This document shows, in pieces, positions 9,892 through 19,041 of a stretch of 61,719 bases of DNA. The position numbers were made by a program, and so were the translations under genes. Source of the stretch: Flavobacteriaceae bacterium (lineage in GTDB: Bacteria; Bacteroidota; Bacteroidia; Flavobacteriales; Flavobacteriaceae); the NCBI GenBank assembly GCA_029268555.1, contig JAQWNN010000020.1, positions 1-61,719 of the forward strand, given 5' to 3'. Each line of letters begins with the position of its first letter. The first letter of the stretch is position 1. Under the pieces are notes generated by a model. The model searched no databases and was not told the origin of the DNA. It worked only from the letters and a program-made list of their open reading frames with translations.

Positions 9892-10545
9892 TTAAGTTTG
9901 TTTCCTGAACAATAAAACTCCTCCAACAACAATAGTCATACTTAATACACTTAGCATAAAAACTGAATTGTAAATTACATCAGGCATAACCAATAAAGTG
10001 ATTATAACTCCTCCTAATGCTCCACCAAAATGTGCAGCGTGGCCTATCCTATCATTTTGAGTTTTCATACCATATAAAGTATATAATAAATAACCAATTC
10101 CAAAAAGATAGCCAGGAATTGGGATTGGAATTAAAAAAAACATAAGTTCAATATCTGGATATAATAAAAGAGCACTGAATAAAATTCCTGTTACCGCACC
10201 ACTCGCTCCAACTGCTGAGTAATGATTATCTTTAAAATGAAAGTAATAACATAGAAAATTTCCTGCTAAAAGGCTACCTGTAAAGAGTAATAAAAATGTG
10301 ATTGTACCTAATATTCCAACGACAATATCCACAAAAAAATAAAATGTGAACATATTAAAAAGTATATGGTTAGTGTTAACATGAAGAAATCCTGAAGAAA
10401 GTAATCTATAATATTCACCAGTTTTTATACTACCTATGTTAAAACGATATTTTTCGAAAAAAGTATCGTTTTTAAAACCAATGAAGGTAAATATAACATT
10501 CAATCCAATAATCAGTAAACCTGCAGGAGGAAAGCTTTCTAACAT
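9892..10545 (-). CDS. Rhomboid family intramembrane serine protease
   Basis: Multi-TM; HVNTNHILFNMFTFYFF, GASGAVTG, GHAAHFGGALGG. Confidence 0.92.
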   Translation of the reverse strand: MLESFPPAGLLIIGLNVIFTFIGFKNDTFFEKYRFNIGSIKTGEYYRLLSSGFLHVNTNHILFNMFTFYFFVDIVVGILGTITFLLLFTGSLLAGNFLCYYFHFKDNHYSAVGASGAVTGILFSALLLYPDIELMFFLIPIPIPGYLFGIGYLLYTLYGMKTQNDRIGHAAHFGGALGGVIITLLVMPDVIYNSVFMLSVLSMTIVVGGVLLFRKQT

Positions 10546-10564
10546 AAAATTTAAATAAAGTTAA

Positions 10565-12100
10565 TTAAATATCAAAAATAATTCCTTGGGATAAAGGAAG
10601 TTTTTTAGAATAGTTTATAGTGTTTGTTTGTCTTCGCATGTAGGCTTTCCAGGCATCTGATCCACTTTCGCGTCCACCTCCAGTTTCTTTTTCACCTCCA
10701 AAGGCTCCTCCAATTTCAGCACCAGATGTACCGATATTTATGTTGGCAATCCCACAGTCACTACCCCAATGTGCTAAAAAGGTTTCGGTCTCATTTATGT
10801 TCAGTGACATGATGGAAGAAGACAATCCTTGTTTGACTTCGTTTTGTATAGCTATTGCCTCTTCAACACCGCCATCGTATTTCATAATGAAAAGAATAGG
10901 CGCAAAGGTTTCCTGATGCACTATAGCAGCATCATGATCGATAATCACGACAGCTGGTTTTACATAACATCTACTTTCATAACCGTTACCATCTAATATT
11001 TCTCCAGGTACAAGCCACTTCCCTCCCTCTGCTTCAGCTTGAGCCAAAGCATTGGTATAAATTTTTACGGCATCCTCATCAATTAGTGGTCCTACATGAT
11101 TGTTTTCATCTAAGGGATTACCTATTCGCAATTGGGAATATGCTTTTTTAATACTCTTAGTAAAGGAATTGAAAATAGTTTCATGAACAATTATTCTTCG
11201 CGTAGAAGTACAGCGCTGTCCGCAAGTACCCACAGCACCAAACACAGCTGCCCTCATTGCAGTATCTAAATCAGCACTGGGCGTAATAATCATAGCGTTA
11301 TTCCCCCCTAGCTCTAATAAAGATTTTCCTAATCTAGCTCCTACACGTTGGGCTACATCCTTCCCCATTCTAGTAGATCCAGTAGCAGAAATCAATGCAA
11401 TGCGATGATCTTCAGTCATCCATTTTCCAATATCTGCGCCTCCTGATAAAATGGTTGATATTCCTTCAGGAAGTTTATTGTCATTCAATACTTCAGTAAC
11501 GATATTTTGACAGGCGATACCGCATAGTGGTGTTTTTTCACTAGGTTTCCAGATACATACATTTCCACAAACCCAAGCTAAAGCAACATTCCAGCTCCAC
11601 ACGGCCACTGGAAAGTTGAATGCAGAAATGATTCCTACTACACCTAAGGGATGGTATTGTTCATAGAGACGATGCAGTGGACGCTCAGAAGTCATGGTAA
11701 ATCCGTGCAATTGTCTTGAAAGGCCCACCGCAAAATCACAGATATCGATCATTTCCTGAACCTCACCCAGACCTTCTTGAAGTGACTTCCCCATTTCCCA
11801 AGACACCAATTGACCCAAGGCCTCTTTTTTCTCACGAAGCTTATTACCAAACTGACGGACCATTTCTCCTCTTTTAGGTGCAGGGATTTTCTGAAAAGTT
11901 AAATAGGCTTGTTCCGCTTTAGTAACGGCATTTTCATAATCCTCTACTCCAGCGACTTGAACGGTCCCAAGTAAACTTCCATCAACAGGACTGTAAGAAT
12001 CAATGGATATTCCTGATCCGTACCATAATCCTCCAGAATGGCATCCCATTTGACTAGGTTCTACATTCAATTCATTAAGTAATGTGTTGATTTGTTTCAT
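10565..12100 (-). CDS. ALDH7-type aldehyde dehydrogenase, probable alpha-aminoadipic semialdehyde / piperideine-6-carboxylate dehydrogenase
   Basis: ELGGNNAMII, GTCGQRCTSTRR catalytic Cys region, GVVGIISAFNFPVAVWSWN; neighbours fit lysine catabolism. Confidence 0.88.
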   Translation of the reverse strand: MKQINTLLNELNVEPSQMGCHSGGLWYGSGISIDSYSPVDGSLLGTVQVAGVEDYENAVTKAEQAYLTFQKIPAPKRGEMVRQFGNKLREKKEALGQLVSWEMGKSLQEGLGEVQEMIDICDFAVGLSRQLHGFTMTSERPLHRLYEQYHPLGVVGIISAFNFPVAVWSWNVALAWVCGNVCIWKPSEKTPLCGIACQNIVTEVLNDNKLPEGISTILSGGADIGKWMTEDHRIALISATGSTRMGKDVAQRVGARLGKSLLELGGNNAMIITPSADLDTAMRAAVFGAVGTCGQRCTSTRRIIVHETIFNSFTKSIKKAYSQLRIGNPLDENNHVGPLIDEDAVKIYTNALAQAEAEGGKWLVPGEILDGNGYESRCYVKPAVVIIDHDAAIVHQETFAPILFIMKYDGGVEEAIAIQNEVKQGLSSSIMSLNINETETFLAHWGSDCGIANINIGTSGAEIGGAFGGEKETGGGRESGSDAWKAYMRRQTNTINYSKKLPLSQGIIFDI

Positions 12101-12102
12101 GT

Positions 12103-13008
12103 TTATTTTATTAATTGAGAGGTAAATGTGCTTTCAAATATTTTATCTGCGTTCGCAGTTTCAAAACCCTCTCTTCGATGTTTTCGTTTTAAATTTGAAT
12201 GGTCTAGATCCGCAAACTCAGGTAATACATTTCGTTCAGCAAATTCTATATAACTACCAGCAATTTTTTTTATTTCTCCTTCTGTAAAGATAGCTTCTAC
12301 TTGGTTGGCAATAGAACTTGATTGCCTGAGTAAACCATCCTTGCTTATTTTAATTTCGCCTCCAGAATCATTTAATTTTATTCCGATAGATTTTAAAAAT
12401 ATATTGAATGCTTCGAGGGTATTATATTCTTGTGGGAGATCATGTACACTTATCGTATAATGGTTTAAATAATAGCGGTTATAAATAACCCAAGCTGCAT
12501 ATTCACTTTCAGTAAGTAAGATTTCATAATCATCTTTTGAAGGCAAAACCCATAATGGTGCTTGGAAAAAGTCAGCTACTTGCTTAACATCATTTAAATT
12601 CAATAAATCTACAGGGTCAGAAGTCACACTTTTAGTATATTTTTTGATTACTTGTTGTGCAGAAGCTGAAAGTAATTGAACTTTAAGTTCGCTTATAAAT
12701 ACTCTTGGGAGATCTGAGCTTGGTGGAGCATACCAATAAGCATCAAGTTTTTTTGCTTTAAAATGATAAAAATCCATTCGTGTGTACCCATGAGCCAAAA
12801 AGATTTTTTCAAATGATGTAATGCCTAGATTTGGGACCCCCATGGTGCGGAAGGCGATATGATCATTCACTACTCCGGTCTGATCATTGACCATAGCTCT
12901 TTCAATCATGGCCTCCGTAATTTTTCGAACATCGGGAACTCGTTCTTCATAGACATCGAAAAGAGCTTCTAATATTTGAGTCATCTTAGTACTGTTTTTG
13001 AATTTCAT
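12103..13008 (-). CDS. DUF1338 protein, probable 2-oxoadipate dioxygenase/decarboxylase (HglS-like)
   Basis: NDHIAFRTMG, LNHYTISVHDL and GSYIEFAERNVLPEF patterns of DUF1338; adjacent saccharopine dehydrogenase and ALDH7. Confidence 0.8.
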   Translation of the reverse strand: MKFKNSTKMTQILEALFDVYEERVPDVRKITEAMIERAMVNDQTGVVNDHIAFRTMGVPNLGITSFEKIFLAHGYTRMDFYHFKAKKLDAYWYAPPSSDLPRVFISELKVQLLSASAQQVIKKYTKSVTSDPVDLLNLNDVKQVADFFQAPLWVLPSKDDYEILLTESEYAAWVIYNRYYLNHYTISVHDLPQEYNTLEAFNIFLKSIGIKLNDSGGEIKISKDGLLRQSSSIANQVEAIFTEGEIKKIAGSYIEFAERNVLPEFADLDHSNLKRKHRREGFETANADKIFESTFTSQLIK

Positions 13009-13026
13009 TGAAGGTAAATTTGATAT

Positions 13027-14097
13027 TTAGGTTAAAAATAAACTTCCTGTGGTAGTTTTCAAGAATTTATCAAAAGGAATTTCTTCCTGCTTTAAAAATC
13101 CCTTTTGAGGTAGTTTTTTAGAAGCAACCATTTCGATTACAGCAACTATGGAGGCTGCAGTAGTCCAAGAAATAGCACGCCACTTCTTGCCTCTGATTTC
13201 AATAGGATAGAATGCCTTATAATATTCTTTTCGAGAAAGTATACCATTTTGTATTCCTTCTACAATAGCATAGACATAAACGACATCTTCTTCTACTGGT
13301 GGTTTAGCATTGCTTAAGATACGCTCTAACTGATCTTTGTCATCTTTTAAAATAAGTTCATAAATTAAAAATTTCATTAGCTTACCATGTCCTGGATAAC
13401 GTATAGTTTTATAATTCAATGTATCCACTTTTCCTTCAAAAGTTTCACAAAGAGTTCCCAATCCTCCTGATGTTGTAAAAGCTTCAAATTCTTGTCCTTC
13501 TATGTTGATGTATTCAAAGCCTTCTAAGGAAGAGACAAGCTTTCTTTTGCCATTGTGAATTGCTTCAGCATCATTTATGTATTCATTGATTACCCCATGA
13601 GGAGACCAAGTGAAAGAATAAGCCATTTGTCCATTAGGATATCTTGGAAGAGCTCCGACACGGAGTTCTATATCACGTAAAGAATCGAAAGATACGCATA
13701 AATCATTACCAACAATCCCAATAAAACCAGGTGCTAATCCACACTGTGGTGCAAGTATATTTTTAGATGTTGAGTGAAGTCCTTGAATAAATTTCGTTGT
13801 TGAAACATCTTCAGTTAAATCAAAATAGTGAACCCCCAAATCGTGTGCAAGCTTTACAATAATTTTATTTAAATAATAAGGAAGTGCAGAAACAACAGCA
13901 TCATGTAATAAAATTTCTTTTTGAAGATATTTTATATTTGTAACATCAGCCTGCACAAATTCAAACGGATAATCATAATCGTAATAAGGTTTTTTATTAT
14001 CTAATGCTTTTACTTTAAAATTTTTACTCAATAGAATCCCAACAAGACTACCAACTTTGCCAATTCCTAACATTAATATTTTTTCCATATATAACAA
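13027..14097 (-). CDS. Saccharopine dehydrogenase family protein
   Basis: MLGIGKVGSLVGILLSK Rossmann N-terminus, LAPQCGLAPGFIGIVGNDL, TTSGGLGTLCETFEGKV typical of LYS9-like enzymes. Confidence 0.88.
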   Translation of the reverse strand: MLYMEKILMLGIGKVGSLVGILLSKNFKVKALDNKKPYYDYDYPFEFVQADVTNIKYLQKEILLHDAVVSALPYYLNKIIVKLAHDLGVHYFDLTEDVSTTKFIQGLHSTSKNILAPQCGLAPGFIGIVGNDLCVSFDSLRDIELRVGALPRYPNGQMAYSFTWSPHGVINEYINDAEAIHNGKRKLVSSLEGFEYINIEGQEFEAFTTSGGLGTLCETFEGKVDTLNYKTIRYPGHGKLMKFLIYELILKDDKDQLERILSNAKPPVEEDVVYVYAIVEGIQNGILSRKEYYKAFYPIEIRGKKWRAISWTTAASIVAVIEMVASKKLPQKGFLKQEEIPFDKFLKTTTGSLFLT

Positions 14098-14237
14098 ATT
14101 ATATTATTTATGTTTTATTCATAACAAAAATACGAAGACTTATAGAAATTTGAAGTTAAAGTGAAAAGATTGAATAAAAAGTTTTAAACAATTATAATGG
14201 TTTAAAAAGAACTAAATTTGAATTTTAAAATTGCTCT

Positions 14238-15122
14238 GTGAATGCCTTAATTTATTGCCTCGCATATCCTATACTATACATTATATCAAGATTACCATTT
14301 TTACTTTTATATATCCTTTCAGATGGTCTTTGCTTTATAATTTACCGTGTTTTTGGATATAGAAAAAAGGTGGTTCGTTCAAATTTGAAACTCACTTTTC
14401 CTAATTTAAACAAAAATGACTGTCGAGATATAGAAAGGAATTTTTATGGACATCTTGTTGACTTATTTTTAGAAATTATCAAATCCATGAGTATGAAAAA
14501 GCATGAGATGCTGGAACGTTTTCATGTTAAAAACATTGAGGTATTGACTCAATTTGAAAAAGAAGGGCGTTCAGCCTTTATTACTTGTGGTCATTATGCT
14601 AGCTGGGAGTGGATGATGTCTTTAGGTTATCATATGAGCCATTCAGGTTACGGAATTTACCGACCTATTAAGAACCCTTATTTTGATCGATTAATTAATC
14701 AAATTAGAAATCGTCATGACGCCTTTATGATTCCACAAAAGATAGCCGCTGATATTATTCGTGATAAGGAAAAAAAAAATGAACGAGGTGTGTATGGTTT
14801 TGCAAGTGATCAATCCCCTCGTCTTTCTTCTAAATCGTATTGGAGAACTTTTATGGGAATTAATGTGCCAGTTTTTACTGGAGCAGAACGTCTGGCCAGA
14901 GAATTAAATATTCCCGTAGTTTTTGGTAAAATAAGAAGGGTTAAACGCGGTTATTACGAGTTAGAGTTTAAGATTATTTCAAATCAATCAAAAGATACTC
15001 CCCAAAATCATATTACAGATATTTATACCGAATTGTTAGAGCTGCAAATTAGAGAGGAACCTTCTCAATACTTTTGGACACACAAACGCTTTAAACATGC
15101 AAGGCTTAAAAAAGGGCTTTAA
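14238..15122 (+). CDS. Lysophospholipid / lipid A acyltransferase (LpxL/HtrB family)
   Basis: Membrane N-terminus, ITCGHYASWEW (HX4E), ASDQSPR. Confidence 0.9.
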   Translation: MNALIYCLAYPILYIISRLPFLLLYILSDGLCFIIYRVFGYRKKVVRSNLKLTFPNLNKNDCRDIERNFYGHLVDLFLEIIKSMSMKKHEMLERFHVKNIEVLTQFEKEGRSAFITCGHYASWEWMMSLGYHMSHSGYGIYRPIKNPYFDRLINQIRNRHDAFMIPQKIAADIIRDKEKKNERGVYGFASDQSPRLSSKSYWRTFMGINVPVFTGAERLARELNIPVVFGKIRRVKRGYYELEFKIISNQSKDTPQNHITDIYTELLELQIREEPSQYFWTHKRFKHARLKKGL

Positions 15123-16485
15123 TCTCTTTGTAAAATTCTGCAGCTAAAGCATCAGCCTCCTTTTGTGTTTTTGCTTCGGTATAAATTCGTATGATGGGTT
15201 CTGTGTTGGATTTTCTTAGATGTATCCAGCTTTGCTCAAAGTCAATTTTCAAACCGTCAACAGAATTAACTCGTTCATTAGAATAATTGTGTTCTAGGTC
15301 TTTCAAAATTTTATTCACATCAGTGCCTTTTTGTAAGCTAATTTTATTTTTACTCATATAATAATTAGAATAAGAAGCTTTGAGTACGGAAACAGGGACT
15401 TTTCGCTCAACTAATAGGGATAAAAACAATACAACGCCAACTAAGGCATCTCTTCCATAATGAGATTCAGGATAGATCACTCCACCATTACCTTCACCAC
15501 CAATAACGGCATTTGATTTTTTCATCTCAGCAACTACATTCACTTCTCCAACTGCACTCGCAGTATGGTTTTGCCCATATGATTTAGCGAGATCAGCCAA
15601 GGCTCTTGTTGAGGATAAATTGGAGACTGTTGAGCCGGGATTTTTTCCTAAAATGAAGTCAGCACATGCAACTAAGGTATATTCTTCTCCAAATAATTCT
15701 CCTTTTTCATCTACAAAAACAAGACGATCCACGTCCGGATCAACTGCAATTCCAAAATCAGCTTGGTGGATCACTACGGCTTCACATAAATCGGTCAAAT
15801 GCTCTTTTAAAGGCTCAGGGTTGTGAGGAAAATCTCCATTAGGCTCACAATGTATCCTAATTACATCAAGACCCAGCGAATCAAGCAAGGCGGGAATGGC
15901 GATTCCTCCAGATGAATTAACCCCATCAACAACAACTTTAAATGAAGTTTTTTTTATTTTATCTGTCAATGCGTATTTCATTACCAAGCAGTATTTTATA
16001 TGCTTTTCTATGGCGTTATTATGATTACTAATTTTCCCCAAATCTTCAATCGAAGCATATTCAAAAGATTCATTAGCGGCATAATCCAAAACTTGTGCCC
16101 CATCCTCTGCATCTATAAACTCTCCTTTTTTATTCAATAATTTTAATGCATTCCAGTGTTTCGGATTGTGACTTGCAGTCAACATAATACCACCGTGTGC
16201 ACTTTCCATCGGAACTAAAAGTGCAACTGTTGGGGTTGTTGACAATCCTAAATCAATCACATTAACACCCATACCTATTAGTGTTTCATTCACTAAGGCA
16301 TGAACCATTGAACCTGAAATTCTAGCATCTCTACCTGTTACCACAGTCAACTTTCCTCTTTGGGCTAAGGTCAGCCATTGAGCATAAGCACTCGTATATC
16401 GGACTATATCTAAAGGACTTAGATTTGATCCAGATTTACCTCCAATTGTACCACGAATTCCTGAGATTGATTTTATTAATGCCAT
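15106..16485 (-). CDS. glmM: Phosphoglucosamine mutase
   Basis: ISGIRGTIGG, MLTASHNPKHWNALKLL, DPDVDRLVFVDEKGE, RKSNTEPIIRIYTEA. Confidence 0.92.
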   Translation of the reverse strand: MALIKSISGIRGTIGGKSGSNLSPLDIVRYTSAYAQWLTLAQRGKLTVVTGRDARISGSMVHALVNETLIGMGVNVIDLGLSTTPTVALLVPMESAHGGIMLTASHNPKHWNALKLLNKKGEFIDAEDGAQVLDYAANESFEYASIEDLGKISNHNNAIEKHIKYCLVMKYALTDKIKKTSFKVVVDGVNSSGGIAIPALLDSLGLDVIRIHCEPNGDFPHNPEPLKEHLTDLCEAVVIHQADFGIAVDPDVDRLVFVDEKGELFGEEYTLVACADFILGKNPGSTVSNLSSTRALADLAKSYGQNHTASAVGEVNVVAEMKKSNAVIGGEGNGGVIYPESHYGRDALVGVVLFLSLLVERKVPVSVLKASYSNYYMSKNKISLQKGTDVNKILKDLEHNYSNERVNSVDGLKIDFEQSWIHLRKSNTEPIIRIYTEAKTQKEADALAAEFYKEIKALF

Positions 16486-16720
16486 TAAATTTTATTTTAA
16501 TCAATCTTGCTAAGTTAAAAGATTCAAAACTTAGAAATTGAATTCAGTATTTATTATTTTTTATAAAATTAGTTATATTGATTAGATTGAGAGCATTTAA
16601 TTTAAAGTCTAAATCTTTTTAATTTATTAGTTTAATAATTGATAGAAGTATATTTTTAAGTTTACACTTAATAACTATCTTGGTTTATTTGAAATTAGAT
16701 ATATATTAGTTAAAAATCTA

Positions 16721-17311
16721 TTGTTTTTGAATTTTTTGGCTCATGTATTTTTATCCGGTGATGACTTTCCCCTTGCTGTTGGTAATCTAATTGCTGATCA
16801 AGTAAAGGTAAAAGAAGTTCAAAACTATCCTATCCAGATTCAAAACGGAATTAGACTCCACAGGGCTATAGACCATTTCACAGACACACATCCCCTTTTC
16901 AAAGAATGTGTAACTGAACTTTTTCCAATCTATAGACATTACAGTAGAGTTATTGTTGATATGTATTTTGATCATTTTTTGGCAGTGCATTGGAATAGCT
17001 TTCATCCACTAACATTAAAAGATTTTTCAACCTTATTTTATAATCGATTAAGAAATTCTGATGTTGAATTTTCAGATAAGCTCAATCGATTCATAGATTC
17101 ATTAATCACTTTCAATTGGTTTGAGCAGTACAGAAGTGTTGAGGGGTTAAAAAACATAATGACTCATATGGATAAGCGTACTAGATTTAATTCAAATTTT
17201 GGAAAATCAACTGCCGAATTAATTCAAAAATATTCCTATTTTGAAAATCAATTCTTAAAGTTCATTAAACCCATAATTACTTTTAGTAAATTAAAAGCAT
17301 CTCAACTATGA
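16721..17311 (+). CDS. acpH: Acyl carrier protein phosphodiesterase (AcpH/DUF479 family); start probably TTG at 16721 or 16727
   Basis: NFLAHVFLSGDD...GNLIADQVK...IRLHRAIDHFTDTHPLFKE...RVIVDMYFDHFLA. Confidence 0.85.
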   Translation: MFLNFLAHVFLSGDDFPLAVGNLIADQVKVKEVQNYPIQIQNGIRLHRAIDHFTDTHPLFKECVTELFPIYRHYSRVIVDMYFDHFLAVHWNSFHPLTLKDFSTLFYNRLRNSDVEFSDKLNRFIDSLITFNWFEQYRSVEGLKNIMTHMDKRTRFNSNFGKSTAELIQKYSYFENQFLKFIKPIITFSKLKASQL

Positions 17312-18984
17312 CAAAAATTCAGTTTTTCAGTTTTCTTTTTAGCTTTAATTTAATTTTAATTTCTTGTAGCTCAGAAAAACCGATTAGAGGTGCAGTGGTA
17401 AGTGCTCGAGAAGAGGCCTCAAAAATTGGAGTAGCAATTATGGCTAAAGGAGGAAACGCTTTTGATGCTATGATTGCAACTGATCTAGCCTTGACAGTTT
17501 GTTACCCGAATGCAGGCAATATCGCTGGAGGTGGTTTCTTGGTCTATCGACTTGATAATGCTGAAATTGGTAGCCTAGATTATCGTGAAAAAGCTCCCTC
17601 TGCTGCAAGTGCAGAAATGTACTTGGATGAAGATGGGAATGTTATTCCTGAAAAAAGTACTTCAGGAGGTATGGCAGTTGGTGTCCCTGGTACCGTAGCA
17701 GGTCTTGAAGCTATTCATGAAAAATTCGGAAAACTTCCATGGGAAGATTTGGTAAAACCGGCTATTGATTTAGCTAATAAAGGATATCGTGTCACTGCTA
17801 AACAGCAACTTAGTTTTGAGGATAAAAAAGAAGAATTTATTAAGATAAATGGTAAAAATACATTCTATGCTAAAGATTTTAAAACTAATGATTGGGTCAA
17901 GAATAAAGCTCTTGGTTCTACCCTAGAAAGAATTGCTAGAAAAGGAAGTGCTGGGTTTTACAAAGGAGTAAATGCAGAAGCAATGATCGAACGTATCAAC
18001 GAAACTGGAGGAGTTATGACTTTAGAAGACTTAATATCTTATAGACCTGTTTGGAGAGATCCGATTCATTTTAAGTATGATGACCTTGATATTTATTCGA
18101 TGGGTCCTCCATCAAGTGGAGGAATTTGCTTAGCACAAATTATGAAAATGATTGAGCCTTTCAATATAGAGCAATATGCTCAAAATTCTTCAGCGGCAAT
18201 ACAGATTGTTGTTGAGGCCGAGCGTCGATCCTACGCTGATCGAAGTTTGTATTTAGGTGATCCGGACTTTATTAATATCCCCCAGGATAGTTTATTGGAT
18301 AAGGTTTATTTATCTGATCGCATGTCGAGCTTTAATTTCGATCAAGCAAGTAAATCTTCAGATATAAATCCTGGAACAATTATTTGGAATGAAAGTGAAC
18401 AAACTACACACTATTCTATTTTAGATCCCATGGGGAATGCTGTAGCAGTAACTACTACACTCAATGGGAGTTATGGCTCTAAAGTATTTGTAGAATCAGG
18501 AGGCTATTTTTTGAATAATGAAATGGATGACTTCAGCAGTAAACCTGGATTTCCGAATATGTTTGGTCTTATCGGTGGAAAAGCAAATGCAATTGCTCCA
18601 GAAAAACGAATGTTAAGTGCAATGACACCAACTATAGTTGAGAAAAATGGTAAACTATCTATGATAGTTGGTACTCCAGGAGGATCAACTATTATTACGT
18701 CAGTCCTACAAACGATATTGAATGTATATGAATTTGGGATGAGCATACAAGAGGCAGTAAGAGCTCCTCGTTTTCACCACCAGTGGCTACCAGATATAGT
18801 TGTTCTGGAGCCAAAACAGTTTGATTCATTATTGATTCAAAAACTTCAGACCAAGGGATATGATATAAAAGAGGAATACTCTCGTATAATTGGAAGAGTA
18901 GATGCTATTCATTTGTCAGAAGAGAATGTTATTTCTATGGGTGCAGATCCTAGAGGAGATGATACGGCAGAACCACTTTATTAA
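17308..18984 (+). CDS. ggt: Gamma-glutamyltransferase
   Basis: Signal/lipobox N-terminus, GGNAFDAMIATDLAL, catalytic TTHYSILDPMGNAVAVTTTLN, GTPGGSTIITSVLQ. Confidence 0.95.
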   Translation: MTKIQFFSFLFSFNLILISCSSEKPIRGAVVSAREEASKIGVAIMAKGGNAFDAMIATDLALTVCYPNAGNIAGGGFLVYRLDNAEIGSLDYREKAPSAASAEMYLDEDGNVIPEKSTSGGMAVGVPGTVAGLEAIHEKFGKLPWEDLVKPAIDLANKGYRVTAKQQLSFEDKKEEFIKINGKNTFYAKDFKTNDWVKNKALGSTLERIARKGSAGFYKGVNAEAMIERINETGGVMTLEDLISYRPVWRDPIHFKYDDLDIYSMGPPSSGGICLAQIMKMIEPFNIEQYAQNSSAAIQIVVEAERRSYADRSLYLGDPDFINIPQDSLLDKVYLSDRMSSFNFDQASKSSDINPGTIIWNESEQTTHYSILDPMGNAVAVTTTLNGSYGSKVFVESGGYFLNNEMDDFSSKPGFPNMFGLIGGKANAIAPEKRMLSAMTPTIVEKNGKLSMIVGTPGGSTIITSVLQTILNVYEFGMSIQEAVRAPRFHHQWLPDIVVLEPKQFDSLLIQKLQTKGYDIKEEYSRIIGRVDAIHLSEENVISMGADPRGDDTAEPLY

Positions 18985-19020
18985 TTCTTTTTCTTTGGTG
19001 AAAAAACTGCAATAAAACCT

Positions 19021-19028
19021 TACTTTTG
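19021..19028 (+). promoter_or_regulatory. Candidate promoter -7 element TACTTTTG upstream of uvrA
   Basis: TANNTTTG match 14 nt before ATG 19042, with TTG at 18995-18997 (23-nt spacing). Confidence 0.45.
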
Positions 19029-19041
19029 CAGCTAATTTACT

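Noticed and set aside
16486-16720. 235-nt AT-rich intergenic region as a possible ncRNA or regulatory island
   Set aside because: No stable stem-loop, repeat or recognisable motif that I could identify by eye.
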